A DNA stretch of 64,000 nucleotides from Haberlea rhodopensis (GCA_907163345.1 CAJQUN010000423.1:310001-374000), one strand, 5' to 3'; numbered from the stretch's first letter, positions 11,017 through 23,350 are shown. A program made the numbers and translations. Notes: generated by a model from the letters alone, not told the origin.

Positions 11017-12540
11017 TGATAGGGTTGATTATTACGTGTATTTTTGCTTTGATATGTATATATTTTCGTGTAGATTCCGGGAAGATGTTATGCTTTTTGG
11101 TATTTATTTGATTGTTTCAGGAATCTAGGTGGAAAATGGAAGAATTGAGCTAGAATGAAGAAAACGGATCTAATCAAGGCAAGAAATGAAGAATCTGAAT
11201 TCTGGCATGACCGATCGATCGGACATGGAGGGCGATCGATCGAAGGTGACAGAAGTTTTGGCCAACAAAGAAAAGCGGAGCTCGATCGATCGGAAACTTG
11301 TGTTCGATCGATCGACATTGGCAGAGACTTGACAAGCGAAAATGGAAGAAAGCTCGATCTATCGGAAGCTTACCCTCGATCTATCGAGAGATGCAGAGAA
11401 AGTCAGGAACGGGAGTTGAAGACGCTCGATCGATCGAGACATATGCACCGATGGATCGAGACACAGAATTTTCAGAAAATTAAAGACTTGATTTTGTTTG
11501 ATTTTTGGAAACTCTTCCACACACCCCCTCTTCTATAAATTAGGGAAGTAGGGCATGAAAATGCAAGCAATTATTGAGAGCATAATCAGACCCATATCAT
11601 ATTATTCAGCCATTTTTTTCTCTTCCAAGAACAATCCAAGGTTAGAGAAATCCTTTGAAGTGCAAGGAAGGAAGCAAGAGAAGAAGTATCAGTCAACGCA
11701 CGGATTCGCTCCTACGTTATCGTATTTCTAAACTCTAGTTAATTTGATTTTCAAATTTATTTGATGTTTTTGAGGTTGAGAAACGATTAAACATCTTGTT
11801 AATTTGATTTGAATTTAATTAAGTTTATTTTATCAAGTTTAGAGAATTTTGTGCTTGAATCATTGATTTGAATGTGCTTGAGTGAATTAATTCTTATGTG
11901 CATGAATTATAATCTTAATGCTATCAAAGCCTAGCTAACTTTGATTGAATTGGTGAATTATAATTGAGATCGAGAGATTAAATTATAATACGCTATAATA
12001 ATTCGTGTTGTATGTTAAGATTTAGATCGAGAGATTAAATCACATACGTGATCACTTTGAATTGAGAGATTTAAAGTTAACGGTTTTCATTGAGATTTAT
12101 TCAATATTAAATTGGTTTAAGTGAACGAGAGTTACTTGTGTCAATTTAATATTAGTTTCAATATAGCTTGAGAAAGTATATTGATTATATTCGGAAATCC
12201 GTCACCTTAAGAATTGATTGATTAGTAATTGTTTTAACAAACAAATCATTGACGATAACACAATTGAACAAACATCTTGATAAATTTCTCGAGCGAAATT
12301 CCTTCGCATCTTCAAAGGAGTTGTTTTATATTTGAGTTTTTAAGTTTTTAGTTTAATTAGATAATTAATCATCTTTTTCGTAGGCTAAATATAATTTTGC
12401 TAATTTTATTTGGTACTTATACGTTAGTCCATGTGGGTTCGACATCCTTTCTTTTATATCACTATACTAAAACTTGACACCGTGCACTTGCGGTCTAAAA
12501 TAGCTACACTGAAATTTTCTGTTTAAAATAAAATCGATCA
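11017..12540 (+). repeat. G 3' LTR (1524 bp)
   Basis: Same ends as the 5' LTR. The array at 11213-11457 shows eight sites as four pairs, with spacings 21, 22, 22 and 22 bp. Two sites read GATCTATC. Confidence 0.9.
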
Positions 12541-13008
12541 GTGACCGTAAGTTGCCCGATCCGTGTTACAAGGTGGTGCAACTACTCCTCTGTTGGATAT
12601 GGAATTTGGAAAATGGAAACCGTATGTGATTTAGGTACACTGTTGTGTACTGGTGGTCACTTTGGTAACGATGTATGTTTAACATCGTTGGCCATGTCAT
12701 GGAGATATCATTGGGGTGATATCCATTTTGGAATCATGAATGATTCGTTTGGTTAGTTGTTAGGGTTGACCAACTGCTTTTGGGTGGTTAACATTGGGGT
12801 ATGCTCATGTTCTGTTGCGACTGTGATGGTTTGGGAGGTTTACCCCATTCCAGGTTTTGGTGCGAGGTCGGTATCCTCGCGGTTGGTGTGTCGTTCATGA
12901 AATGTTCATGATTCGACGATGTAAATCCATTTGGATTTTGTAGTCTCGGCAATGCGTGGAGTACGCCGTGCAAATTTTGAGGATGAAATTTTACTAGTGG
13001 GGGATAAT
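12541..13008 (+). mobile_element. B3 internal fragment, right piece, with polypurine tract
   Basis: Resumes the B internal sequence at the base where G interrupted it (compare B1 at about 38052). It ends in GAGGATGAAATTTTACTAGT then GGGGGATAAT, the polypurine tract before a gypsy 3' LTR. Non-coding. Confidence 0.8.
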
Positions 13009-13338
13009 TGTGATGCCCGGGAATTAATGGTGTTAATCTCGGAGTGGTAAAGATCCTTAATGGATTTTATTTATGGCAATTACGAATTAATTGCGGAATT
13101 GGGACTCTCGAGGATTTTAAATCCGGTACTTGGGGTCGTTAGATCCAAGGGATGAGATTGTATTCTCATCATGGTGATAACCTTGGAATTTTGTTTTTGG
13201 TGGGATCTGGGGACCGGGGTACTTTGTATTGGGGCTGGTATAGGAATTTGAGAATTAGAGAGAGAGTTTTGAAAACAGATGATTTTTAATGAGTCATGAT
13301 GTATTTGTGGAGGTATTGGTATTTTGGAGCCTTGTTAC

Positions 13339-13346
13339 TATATATA
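13339..13346 (+). promoter_or_regulatory. TATA box of the B3 LTR
   Basis: TATATATA in the context ACTATATATACCAAGTGGAC. The same context occurs in the B1, B2 and B4 LTRs, the best argument that it matters. Confidence 0.6.
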
Positions 13347-13744
13347 CCAAGTGGACTCGGTATTTCGTCATTTTGCACGATATATCTCTCTCTCTCTTTC
13401 TCTCTCCACGCTCAAACCCCTCTCCCCCAAACCCCTTTCTTTTCCTTTGGAGGAAAAATGGCTGGAAGCTCGATTTAGGAGCCGGATTTCTCGAAGTAAA
13501 GTAGGTAATCTCCTTCCCCTCGCCTTCTTCTTCGATTTGATAGTAATATTGTGCATTTTGGTGGAGTATAGTGTTGGGTTTGGAAATTTGGGTTTTTTGG
13601 TAAAAATTCAAAGTTGAGTTTTTAGTGTTGTTATTGGTTATAAATGGTGTAGTGGAGGTGTTGAAGGAGTTAGGGGTGTTAGTTTTGAGTTTGGGTGTCA
13701 AAAACACCATTAAAGCTCGAATTTTTCGAAAACCCGCAGGTCGC

Positions 13745-13950
13745 GATCGATCGCGGCTTGGTGCCGATCGATCGCGACATTAAACTGAAATTTTTGGGAA
13801 GACCAACAGTGCGGCGATCGATCGCTAAGTCTCAGCGACCGATAGCGAGGTGTCTGGCGATCGATCGCCAAGACTTGGCGATCGATCGCGAGATGGTTCT
13901 GCTTGGCAGTAGAGTTGCGCGATCGATCGCGCGTGATTGGCGATCGATCG
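13745..13950. repeat. Eight-site GATCGATC array in the B3 LTR
   Basis: Four pairs, each read as exactly 21 bp start to start. One site is decayed (GACCGATA). Flanks are of the GGCGATCGATCGCC or CGCGATCGATCGCG kind. Confidence 0.9.
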
Positions 13951-15314
13951 CGGCTTGCTGAATAGTGTTTTTTTCACTATTTGTTTTAAAACTTGGAATT
14001 TTGGATTTGGGGTTTAAATAGCCAGTTTTCGGGGCATTGTTTACATTCCAATGGGAATGCTACACTATGAAATTGGAGTGGTTGGACCCAAATTTTATTA
14101 AAGATATGGAAGTACTCGATTTAGTAATTGGCTAACCTTTGAACACATAAATTGGAATATTTTTTGGGTATTATGCATGCTTAATCGGGGTCTTTTAAAA
14201 TGGTTAATCTCCATGGATTGACGATAGGTTTGGTGTGAACGTGCTTGAGCACGTGGTTGCATGCTTGTGTTTGATTGTGAGTTATTTATGTGTTAGCACA
14301 TAATTCTTCGGGTCGTGGGACTCAGGCAAGGTTGGACTCGAACTACAGAATTATAAGGTACGTATAGCTTACGAGCATAGCTTTAAATATATTATTGCAA
14401 TTGTTGTGCATGAATAATATATTATTGTTGCAATCACTTGAGGTGCATTGAGAATTATATGGTGCCGCCTTTGAGCGAGCAATGATTGGGATGTTGTCGC
14501 TGTTGAGCGAACATCGATTATGACGCGGCTATTGTAGAGCGAGCGACGGAATAGAAAGTGAAATATATGGAATACCTATAATCATTGTTTAATGATTTGA
14601 TATTATTGATTATGGTATCGGTATATGGGCAATGGATTAGTTAATCAATGTAATGATTAACTGGCATTTGGGAATTTGATGATTTGGTTATTTTGAGAAC
14701 ATGAATAGCACAGGGGATCCCGGATGAGGATGATGTCATCCAGGGAGTGTCTTTAAATATTCATAGTCTTTACATTGAGTAAATTATGAATTGCATTATT
14801 GTGCTTATTTGATTTGTGGTATTGGTATGCTCACCCCGTGTGGGGGCTGTCTCTGTTGGGGCAGGTGGTACAGGTGCAGCAATGGCTTTGGAGTTGAGCC
14901 CGAGCTGTTGATTGGAGGTGCTTCCAGGAACGAAGTACTAGATATGGTATTGAGCATGATAGTTTATACATTAGATACACGTATACTTATTCGATGCTCG
15001 CTTGTGAGCACTATTATGTGTATATGGGTTGTATAAAGAAGGCAATGGCCTTTCTCTTTTCATTTATGTGTTGCAATTATTTAGGAATTGCAAAATGAAT
15101 TGAGAGTATGTTAGTGAATGTATAAGGGTGCATGTTATGTTTATGGACTATGTTGGGGAAAGTTAGACATTATATGGAATAATATAAGAAATTTTATAAA
15201 TGGTATTTCATGCTAGGGTTGCATGTAATCTTTTCCCCCTGATAACATGATTGTATGCACTAATGACAAGGGTTAATATACTAATAACGGGTTAAGGGCA
15301 AGGGGGTCCTTACA

Positions 15315-16115
15315 TAATCGAAGTCTGCCATGTCATTGAACGGGTGCAACACACTTTCTTCATCTCTATCAAACTGGAGACTACCGGTTGCCAAAGCTCC
15401 ATGGAATATCCGTTCTCGTCTCTCCGAACCCAATCCAAGTACCTCGCAAGAAAAATAAAAACATATACCTACATTCTATTCTATTTTTGGTAACAATTCA
15501 ATATCAATGCATGTGTATAAATTCACACATACCTGCATTATCATAATCACAACGTAATCATATCCCGATCATTTCATCATCTGTTGTCACATATCAACAA
15601 CAAAATACTGTCCACCATTACCTGTCCTCAGACAGCATATCTCATTTATCATTTTTCGAAATTCCTATAAAATCAGATTTCTTAGCGTTGTATGCAGATA
15701 AACATGCAAACAACTCCAATCAAAATTCATTTATTCTTTTACTAAACACAACATCAAATTACTATCAACAAGTATATCATTTGTCGTTCATCCAACGATA
15801 CATACTTACTACCTCAACAGTCAAATCAATGATATACTACTTACATAAGTTACCGGCTTATTGCACTCCTCAAACAATGTAACTTCCAGTGCGTATGTTC
15901 ATTGGCATCGTAGCTTATTTCTCAATATCACATTCTTCGTAATCCATAAGATCATGTGACCATCATGGTTAGCAATAACACCAATTTCCATTACCTCATA
16001 TTATACTATGCACATAACCGAAATCATGCATAAATGTTGTGCTAATCAATTCTCTCAACATACCTCTCAGTCCGTATACAACACAAAGAGCTAACCACTG
16101 CTCTGATACCACTAA
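15315..16115 (-). mobile_element. I: internal leader of a minus-strand gypsy remnant
   Basis: Non-coding AT-rich sequence ending, on the minus strand side of an LTR, with a PBS (16093-16111). A minus-strand open stretch at 15315-15437 (about 41 codons, GSERRERIFHGALATGSLQF) is not recognised. B3 interrupts it on the left. Confidence 0.6.
16093..16111 (-). promoter_or_regulatory. I primer-binding site, initiator Met tRNA type
   Basis: Minus strand TGGTATCAGAGCAGTGGTT, four bases from the LTR end. This is the main evidence that I is a retrotransposon. Confidence 0.85.
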
Positions 16116-16569
16116 TGTAGGACCTTAAATCCTAATCTCATCATTAGTGCAATTTTCTCGTTTATTTGTGTCAACATTTAAATCCCATTACATGTTCCTT
16201 AATTATTGCATGACTTCTATTAAAATTTTTGCCTCAATTCCCTGTAAACACGATTCCTGACACAATTCAATTTGCATATGTATACACCTTATAATGCACT
16301 AATCATATTCTCAATTCATTATGTTAATTTACTCTTAAATAATTTGCATGCAATGCCCAAAGGAAAAGAATGTCGAAGACATTTATACAACTCATATACA
16401 CATATCACTATGCTCATAGACGAGCATTAAATGAATAAATGTGTATCTATTTGTATAAATCATGTTACTCTCTACCAATACTAGTATCTTGCTCGTAGGA
16501 ACATCCTCATTCAATGGCTCGATCTCATTTCCAGTACCAATGTCGTACTTGTGTTCCTTGTTTCAACAT
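16116..16569 (-). repeat. I partial 5' LTR
   Basis: Starts (plus strand) TGTAGGACC, matching the terminal pattern of the A and B LTRs. It is cut at 16569 by insertion of B4, which begins TGTGATGTCCGGG. Confidence 0.6.
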
Positions 16570-17316
16570 TGTGATGTCCGGGAATTAATGGTGATAAATC
16601 CCGGTGTGATAATAATCCTTAATGGATTTTAATTGTAGCAATTATAAATTAATTACGGTGTTGGGACTCCCGAGTATTTTAAATCCGGTATGTGGGATTT
16701 CGGATCCAAGGATTGGGATTGTATTCTCATAGTGGCGATAAACCTTGGAATTGGGTTTTTGGTGGGATCTGGGGTCTGGGGTGCTTTGTGTTGGGGCTGG
16801 TAATGGAAATTGAGATTGAGAGGTAATTATTGTACACAGATAATTTTTATTGAGTCATGATGTATTTGTGGAGGACTCAGGATTTTTGAGCCCTGATACT
16901 ATATATACCAAGTGGACTCGGTGTTTAACCATTTTTGGCTTTGCATTTCTCTCTCTCTCACTTCTCCCTTCCCCAATCCCAACCCTTTTCACCTTTTTTC
17001 TCCTTGGAAGCAAAAATCGAGCAAGGCTCGACTTGGGAGCGGAATTGCGCGAAGATAACTTGGTAATCTCTTTCCCCTCACCTTTATCTTCGTTTTGATT
17101 GTGGTATTGTGGTTTTTGGTTAAGTTTTGTGTTGGGTTTTGATTTTGGGGGATTTTGGTAAAATCTTAAAGTTTGTTTTTGGTGTTTTATTGGTTTTAAT
17201 TGGAGTATTTGAGGTGTGGGGGTGTTGGTTTTAAATTTGGAGTGGAAAACACCATTGTTACAAACTATTTTTTGGAAAATCGCAGGTCGCGATCGATCGC
17301 GACTTGGTGCCGATAG
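16570..17316 (+). repeat. B4 partial LTR
   Basis: The first ~750 bp of a B-type LTR, closest in look to B3: TGTGATGTCCGGG start, TATATATA at 16900-16907 with ACCAAGTGGACTCGG after it, CT-rich run, and one full GATCGATC site (17291-17298) followed 21 bp later by the start of a second. D interrupts it within that second site. Confidence 0.8.
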
Positions 17317-18826
17317 TGTAAGGAATCCAACATGCAAATACGGAGCAGAATAATAAACATTTGGATTCCCAACCGAGGACCTATACGGGTGTTCATATTG
17401 GGTGTCAAGAGTTATACCTTTGTAGCGTGCTTGAGCAGAATCCACGAAGCAGCACGTCCACGCGTCCTCGATTCAGGAGCAAAACTTTTCAAGTTTTGCC
17501 TCTCCGGTATCCACACGATCGAATCGACTAAGGGATGTTGAAGAACAAGTTGCTAGACTTGATCTTCAACCGTGAAAGGAATGAGCGACGCCAAATAAAG
17601 TGACGGCTCTTTTATCATAAGTAGTCTGCTAGGTTTCGCATTTGTTAATTCTTAATTAACTTCTGATCAAACCTAATGCAGACTTATATTTTACACGTAT
17701 GTTAGGCGGCTAATAATCTTAGGAGTAGGGTTTTCCAAAAACTCTCTGTCCCATCCCATTATTACCTCCGTATGTGCATATCCAATTTTATATATATATC
17801 TCATATATATGTATAAAATTAGCCCATAATAATATAACATATTATTATTATATGATTAGGACTCTTCCTAATCAACTTAATTCATCCAATGAATTATATC
17901 TCCCTTTATCGATTTAATCTTTTGTGCGATCCGTTAGGATCTTGCACGTTGGCAGTAACATAAAATCTAATTTTATATTACAAGCAATGAGTGGTATCTA
18001 GCAACACATCAAGGCTACCCAAGTTACAAGAATGTCATTGACTCGACATAACCTATGGCCTATGATAATATTCACCATGTAACTTAATCCTTTGTCCTAT
18101 GTGTTTAGATTAAACATGAGTCATGGAATAGTCATACTCGTATAGTTCAATCTTTTATTTCTTGATCCCCAAGTTGACTAGAATAAACGAATAAGCTCGA
18201 TATCACATATCGACTCATTCGAGCATGACCATGCATTTTAGTCTTACTTGATCAAGGGCCCAAACACTTTTCCTGTTATATAGGAGGGACACATCCTATC
18301 TTGATCACTCAACATCCCTCTACATAATTCGTGGTGTATCCAATGATTGTCTTTATAGTTTACCATGTTACATGTAACGTTTGACAATATCAAGATGCAC
18401 GACTCCTTATGTTGGGATCTCTGGTGATCTTAAGTCGTAAGGATTACATACATTATTATCACTATGAGAATTGCTTATGACATTCATATAACTATCCATG
18501 TAGCGTTCTCATGGTGGGTCTGTCCAGTACATTATTCTCTAACATGCACTCATGTGTTGATTTGATATCTCATATCCATGAACAATTTATCAATCAATAC
18601 ATACTAGTCTCAAAGCATTATCATTATCCTAATTCATGATAATACTTGACTAGGGACAATCTTTAAGAATAATACATTATTATTCTAAGGACATTAACAT
18701 ATATATATAGTCATATTACACAGATACTGGAATAATATATAATAATGTATTGCCTTTATTAAAATCATATTACATTGTATGCCAAAATCAATCATCTAAT
18801 GAGTTGTCTTAGGGCATATCCCAACA
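17317..18826 (-). repeat. D 3' LTR (1510 bp)
   Basis: Minus strand TGTTGGGATATGCCC to CTTACA. The polypurine tract AGTGGGAGATT lies just beyond it at about 18827-18838. No gene inside. Confidence 0.85.
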
Positions 18827-18841
18827 AATCTCCCACTTGCA

Positions 18842-20424
18842 CTAAGACCAATCAAACATGTACTTAATGCCTAAAGATCTAGTATGACGATCATGCTTCT
18901 ACTGTGACAGAGGTTTCGTCAGTGGGTCAGATACATTATCATCAGTTGGTACTTTGCATATTTTCACATCTCATTTTTCAACGATTTCTCGAATGAAATG
19001 AAAGAGCCAAAGTATGTGTTTGGATCGCTGGTGAGATCTGGGTTCCTTAGCCAATGCGATGGCTCCATTGTTGTCACAATAGAGTTCAATCGGATCTAGT
19101 ATGCTAGGCATAACCCCAAGCTCAGAAATGAACTTCTTGATCCAAACAGCTTCCTTTGCTGCATCTGAGGCAGCAATATACTCAGCTTCAGTTGTAGAGT
19201 CGGCTACTGCCTCTTGCTTTGAACTCTTCCAGCTCACAGCACCTCCATTTAGGCAAAACACATATCCTGATTGTGATCGGAAATCATCCTTGTCGGTTTG
19301 GAAGCTTGCATCAGTGTAACCTATTACATTGAGCTCTTCCTCACCTCCATAAATCAAGAATGTATCCTTAGTTCTTCTCAAGTACTTCAGGATATTCTTG
19401 ACAGCGATCCAGTGACATTCACCTGGATCAACTTGATATCTGCTCGTCATGCTCAAAGCATACGAGACATCGGAACGAGTACATATAATGGCATACATGA
19501 TAGATCCAATAACTGATGCATATGGAACCTTACTCATGCGTTGTCTCTCATCTTGTGTTGAAGGACACTGATCCTTCGAGAGATATATTCCATGTGTCAT
19601 AGGCACGAATCCTTTCTTTGATTCTTGCATGCTAAACCGTTTTAGCACTTTATCTATGTATGTACTTTGACTTAGGCCAAGTAATCTTCTTGATCTATCT
19701 CTAAAGATCTTGATACCTAATACGTAGGTGGCTTCACCCAAGTCTTTCATAGAAAAGCAATTCCCTAGCCAAATCTTTATAGATTTCAAGGCAGGGATAT
19801 CATTTCCAATGAGAAGTATGTCATCTACATGCAACACTAGAAAGATAATTATGCTCCCACTGACCTTCTTGTAGACACAAGGTTCATCTACGTTCTTGAT
19901 GAAACCAAACTTTTTGATTGCATCATCAAAACGAAGATTCCAACTCCGAGAAGCTTGCTTTAATCCATAAATGGATCGTTGTAGCTTGCATATGTTTCCA
20001 GCATCCTTTGGATCGACAAAACCCTCGGGTTGTGTCATGTACACATCCTCAAGTAAATTTCCATTAAGGAAAGCTGTTTTGACATCCATTTGCCAGATTT
20101 CATAATCATGAAATGCAGCTATTGCAAGTAAGATCCTTATGGATTTAACCATGGAAACTGGCGAAAAAGTTTCATCATAGTCAATACCATGAATTTGTTT
20201 GAAACCTTTAGCAATCAGTCGTCCTTTAAAGGTTTGTACATTACCATCTATATCGGTCTTTTTCTTGAAAATCCATTTGCACCCTATGGAACTTACCCCT
20301 TCAGGTGGGTCAATCAAAGTCCATACTTGGTTTACATACATGGATTCCATCTGAGATTTCATGGCCTCTTGTCATTTCTCAGAATCAGGGCCCATCATAG
20401 CTTCTTGATAGGATGACGGCTCAT
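18842..20424 (-). pseudogene. D pol fragment: copia reverse transcriptase and RNase H
   Basis: RT begins near 20360 (QVWTLIDPPEGVSSIGCKWIFKKK) and runs through MDVKTAFLNG (first catalytic Asp) to LVLHVDDILLIGND. The normal YVDD is HVDD here, a change at the active site. RNase H follows: YTDASFQTDKDD, TEAEYIAASDAAKEAVW and YCDNNGAIALA carry the expected acidic residues. Two nonsense changes are seen against C: TGG to TGA upstream (EK*QEA) and a TGA after HFIREIVEK that removes the final ~40 residues. The domain order RT-RNase H after integrase marks it as Ty1/copia. Not functional. Confidence 0.9.
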
Positions 20425-20573
20425 TGATAAGTGTGAATTTTATTTGGTTTCTTGACTGAGATGTCTGAGCTACATGATTGACTATGAATTGGTTTATTTG
20501 AGACTTCAATATTGAACTCTACTTTTTGATTTTATTTCTTGCTCGAGACGATCAAGTTTAAGTTTGGGGGAGT
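20425..20573 (+). mobile_element. F: remnant of a first tandem unit
   Basis: Starts with the first 18 bases of the F LTR (TGATAAGTGTGAATTTTA), then switches to sequence that looks like the 3' end of the F/G internal region, including CTCGAGACGATCAA and the polypurine tract AAGTTTGGGGGAG at 20560-20572. A full LTR follows at 20574. It therefore looks like LTR-start / large deletion / internal tail, ahead of a complete LTR. Confidence 0.7.
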
Positions 20574-22383
20574 TGATAAGTGTGAATTTTACACTTAATT
20601 TGATATATGATTACGGGTGTTTTTATAGTGATTCCTGGAAAATATTACGCGTTTTGGTATATATTTGTTTATTTCAGGAATCTAGCCAAATACATAAAAG
20701 TGGAGAAAATGAGTTTTAATTAATGAAAAATGACCAAATCGAGTACAACCGGAATTATCGAACAATGAAGAAAATAAATTGGACTGAGATATATAGCAAC
20801 ACACGTAACTTGAAGAGGTAGATAGCAAATTGACACGGCAGGAAAGTGAGATATAGTTACGTGAGTTTACGTGAGGGGGAGGAGACCAATTAATTGCATA
20901 CATTAGATGGCATGAGATTGGAAGAGAGCGGGAGTTTAATATTCAGGATTGGAGACGTACAGGAAAGGGGATAAACATTCACGTGCAGATATCAGATAAG
21001 AGTTAGCGACAGATATGATAAGTGAGCAATAGCCAGGAGTTACGAAAAACGACAGAGGAGAGACGTGAGGAGAGTTTTCAGAAGGAAGAGGACGAGAGGA
21101 TATCAGACAGAAGAGTTACGAGTCAAGAAGGGAGGAGGAGGTGAGCAGCAGATCGAGAGAAGAGTGGGAGACGAGAGAAGTGACGGGAAGAAGCGGGTGA
21201 ACAAGACAGAAGAAAAGAGAGGAGAGGAGAGGAAAGTGCAGAAACATACAGAGAGGAAGGTGAAGGGCAGCAACGTGCAAAGGAGGAGAGGAAGAACTCA
21301 CGTGAAGAGGAAGAAGGAGCAGCGACAGGAGAACAAAGTTACGTGAGGGAGGAACAGCAACGAACGAGAGGAGCAGGAGTTCGGGGCAAAATTCTGAAGT
21401 GAGTTCAGTGTGGGATTTTCACGGAAACAGCAAGGAGTTGAAGTAGATGCACGGCAGCAAGGTGTTGGTGTCACGTACGTGCAGTACAACAAAGGGAGAG
21501 ACGGAGCTACGGATCGACGACGCGATTCAACATCGCTAATTTATACGTATTTCTAAACTTTGTTTGTTTCTATTTAATTTTCTTATGCTTTTGATGTTGA
21601 AAAACATAATTTTGCATTTGATATTGAATATGTTGCTAGGCTAAGTTTGTTATCAAGACTTAGGGGATCCTATGTTATGAACCCATGATTTAAATTGATT
21701 GTTTTTTGATTGATTCTTATTTATTTGAGCGTATAGATCATTGTTCTTCATGCTTTTAAGGGTTTGGCCATCCTTGAATGATATTAAATTACAATTGAGA
21801 TCGAGAGATAAAATTGGAATTCGATATAGTGATTTATGCCGTGGATTTCAGGCTGAGATCGAGAGATAAAGTCAAATACATGTGTGATAGCAATAGATTT
21901 ACCAAAATCGAATGCTAGAAGTTTTCATAGATCGATTTACAATATTAATTGTTCAATAAGGGTACGAGAGTGGCTTATTGTTACGTTAGTATTAGATTTG
22001 TTATAGCCGGACCAAGGTATAACAAGTGAATTAGGAAAACTCGTCACCTTAGATTGTTTGAATTAATTCTTAACTGATAGAGGAATTGTGGGGGATTACA
22101 TAGGTGAACCGAAAGTCTTGATAATTGTCTCTATTGATTTTATTCTCACTCTCTATTGTTTGGTTGGGTTTATTATTAAATTCGTTAGTTAATTTAGTTA
22201 ATTAGTCATAACCATTTTTCGTAGGCTAAATATAGTTAAACTAGTAGAGTTTGGTACTTATTTCCTAGTCCTCCTGGGTTCGACAATCCGTACTTATATT
22301 ATCATTATACTAAAACTTGACACCGTGCACTTGAGGTATAAAATCGCTACACTGGAAATAATTGTTTAAAATATTAGCGATCA
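20574..22383 (+). repeat. F LTR (1810 bp)
   Basis: TGATAAGTGTGAA to GCGATCA, followed by the PBS, so it serves as a 5' LTR. It shares short blocks with the G LTR (the GATCGAGAGAT repeats and the GACACCGTGCACTTG end) but has no GATCGATC array. It has a purine-rich middle instead. Confidence 0.85.
21055..21400 (+). repeat. Purine-rich tract in the F LTR with ACGTG motifs
   Basis: About 350 bp very rich in A and G on the plus strand. ACGT-core motifs (CACGTGAAG, TACGTGAGG, CACGTACGTG) are scattered from about 20810 to 21480. An open frame of 93 codons here is explained by the lack of T and is not a gene. Confidence 0.8.
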
Positions 22384-22389
22384 AGTTTT

Positions 22390-22407
22390 TGGCGCCGTTG
22401 CCTGGGA
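22390..22407 (+). promoter_or_regulatory. F primer-binding site, tRNA-Asp type
   Basis: TGGCGCCGTTGCCTGGGA, one mismatch to the tRNA-Asp complement. Confidence 0.9.
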
Positions 22408-22546
22408 CTAGTTTTAATAATATCAAACGAGATTAGTTGACTGTAGTTTAGTCATTTTTTTTATTATTTTTCATTTTTTTTCTCTCTACTCTTCTACTGT
22501 TTGTGTTCTTTTTGGTTGATTGTTACAGGGTACTATCTCTTGGTGC

Positions 22547-22873
22547 ATGCTAAGGAGTAACCCTGGATCACTGTCGAGTATCACGAGACCGACTATCCAG
22601 GCTAACAACTTCGAGATCAAGCCTGCTATCATACAGATGATCCAACATTCGGTCCAGTTTGGGGGAGCCGCTACAGATGATCCAAATGATCACATCTTCA
22701 ACTTCTTGGAGATTTGTGATACATTCAAGCATAATGGCGTTACTGACGACGCCATCAGGTTACGTTTGTTTCCCTTTTCTTTACGTGATAAAGCTAAATC
22801 TTGGTTACAATCGTTGCCTGCAGGGTCGATTACCACGTGGGATGGGATGGCACAATTATTCTTGTCAAAGTTC
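22547..22873 (+). pseudogene. F gag, 5' piece
   Basis: ATG at 22547 (MLRSNPGSLSSITRPTIQ). It matches the G gag from residue about 60 on, so an in-frame deletion of about 55 residues removed the N-terminus after MLRSN. The conserved core LRLFPFSLRDKAKSWLQSLP and TTWDGMAQLFLSKF is intact up to the B1 insertion. It continues at 40863. Confidence 0.9.
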
Positions 22874-23204
22874 TGTGATGTCCGTGGATTTATGGTGTTA
22901 ATCCCGGTGTTGTATTAATCCTTGATGGATTTTTAATTGTGGCAATTAGGAATTAATTGCGGTTTGGCATCCCCCGAGGTTGTTTAATCGGGCATTTGGG
23001 ATCGTTGGATCCAAAGGTTGAGATTGCATTCTCATTTCGGTGGAAAACCTATGAATTGGGGTTTTCGGTGGGACTTGGTGTCCGGGGTGCTTTTGTTGGG
23101 GCCTGTATGAGGAATTGATGCTGGAGAGAGAGTTTTTGAAAACAGATGATTTTTAATGAATCATGATGTATTTGTGGAGGTATTTGTGGGTTGGGGTATT
23201 TTGC

Positions 23205-23212
23205 TATATATA
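23205..23212 (+). promoter_or_regulatory. TATA box of the B1 5' LTR
   Basis: TATATATA in GCTATATATACCCGTTGGAC, repeated in the 3' LTR. Confidence 0.6.
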
Positions 23213-23350
23213 CCCGTTGGACTCGGGATTCCGTCATTGGGAATCCATTTATCTCCTCTCCTCCCCCTCTTTCACGCCACCTTCACCCCAAACCCTTCCC
23301 CTCTTTCCCCTTCAACCATAATCGTTGGGAACACGATTTAGGGGCCGGAT

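Larger units (their letters stand above)
6552..12540 (+). mobile_element. G: complete non-autonomous Athila-like element with gag only (TR-GAG type)
   Basis: Two LTRs (6552-8043 and 11017-12540) flank an Asp-type PBS, one gag gene and a polypurine tract. There is no protease, RT or integrase: gag is followed almost at once by the short motif that closes pol in F (CAGCTTGGGACTATAAA). LTRs start TGATAGGG and end CGATCA. TSD: gtggc (6547-6551) and gtgac (12541-12545), one mismatch; the undisturbed B1 sequence reads gtgac at that point. The two LTRs are close but differ by small indels and by substitutions in the GATCGATC sites. It would depend on a full-length partner for reverse transcription. 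Confidence 0.9.
13009..15314 (+). repeat. B3 3' LTR (2306 bp)
   Basis: Begins TGTGATGCCCGG and ends GGGGTCCTTACA. TATATATA at 13339-13346 is followed by a CT-rich run (13382-13410), a plausible core promoter. An eight-site GATCGATC array lies at 13745-13950. It aligns with the B1 and B2 LTRs but is clearly diverged, so it is an older copy or a subfamily. The 5' LTR of B3 is left of the window. Confidence 0.85.
17317..20424 (-). mobile_element. D: truncated Ty1/copia element
   Basis: Its 3' LTR (17317-18826) and the C-terminal half of pol remain. The rest is cut off where F is inserted at 20424/20425, inside the RT-proximal linker. It is the same family as C and E, but its LTR start (TGTAAGGAATCC) and sequence differ more from those two than they do from each other. 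Confidence 0.85.

Noticed and set aside
21065..21346. 93-codon basic protein in the F LTR
   Set aside because: Arg/Lys/Glu-rich composition follows from the purine-rich strand; no start context and no family.
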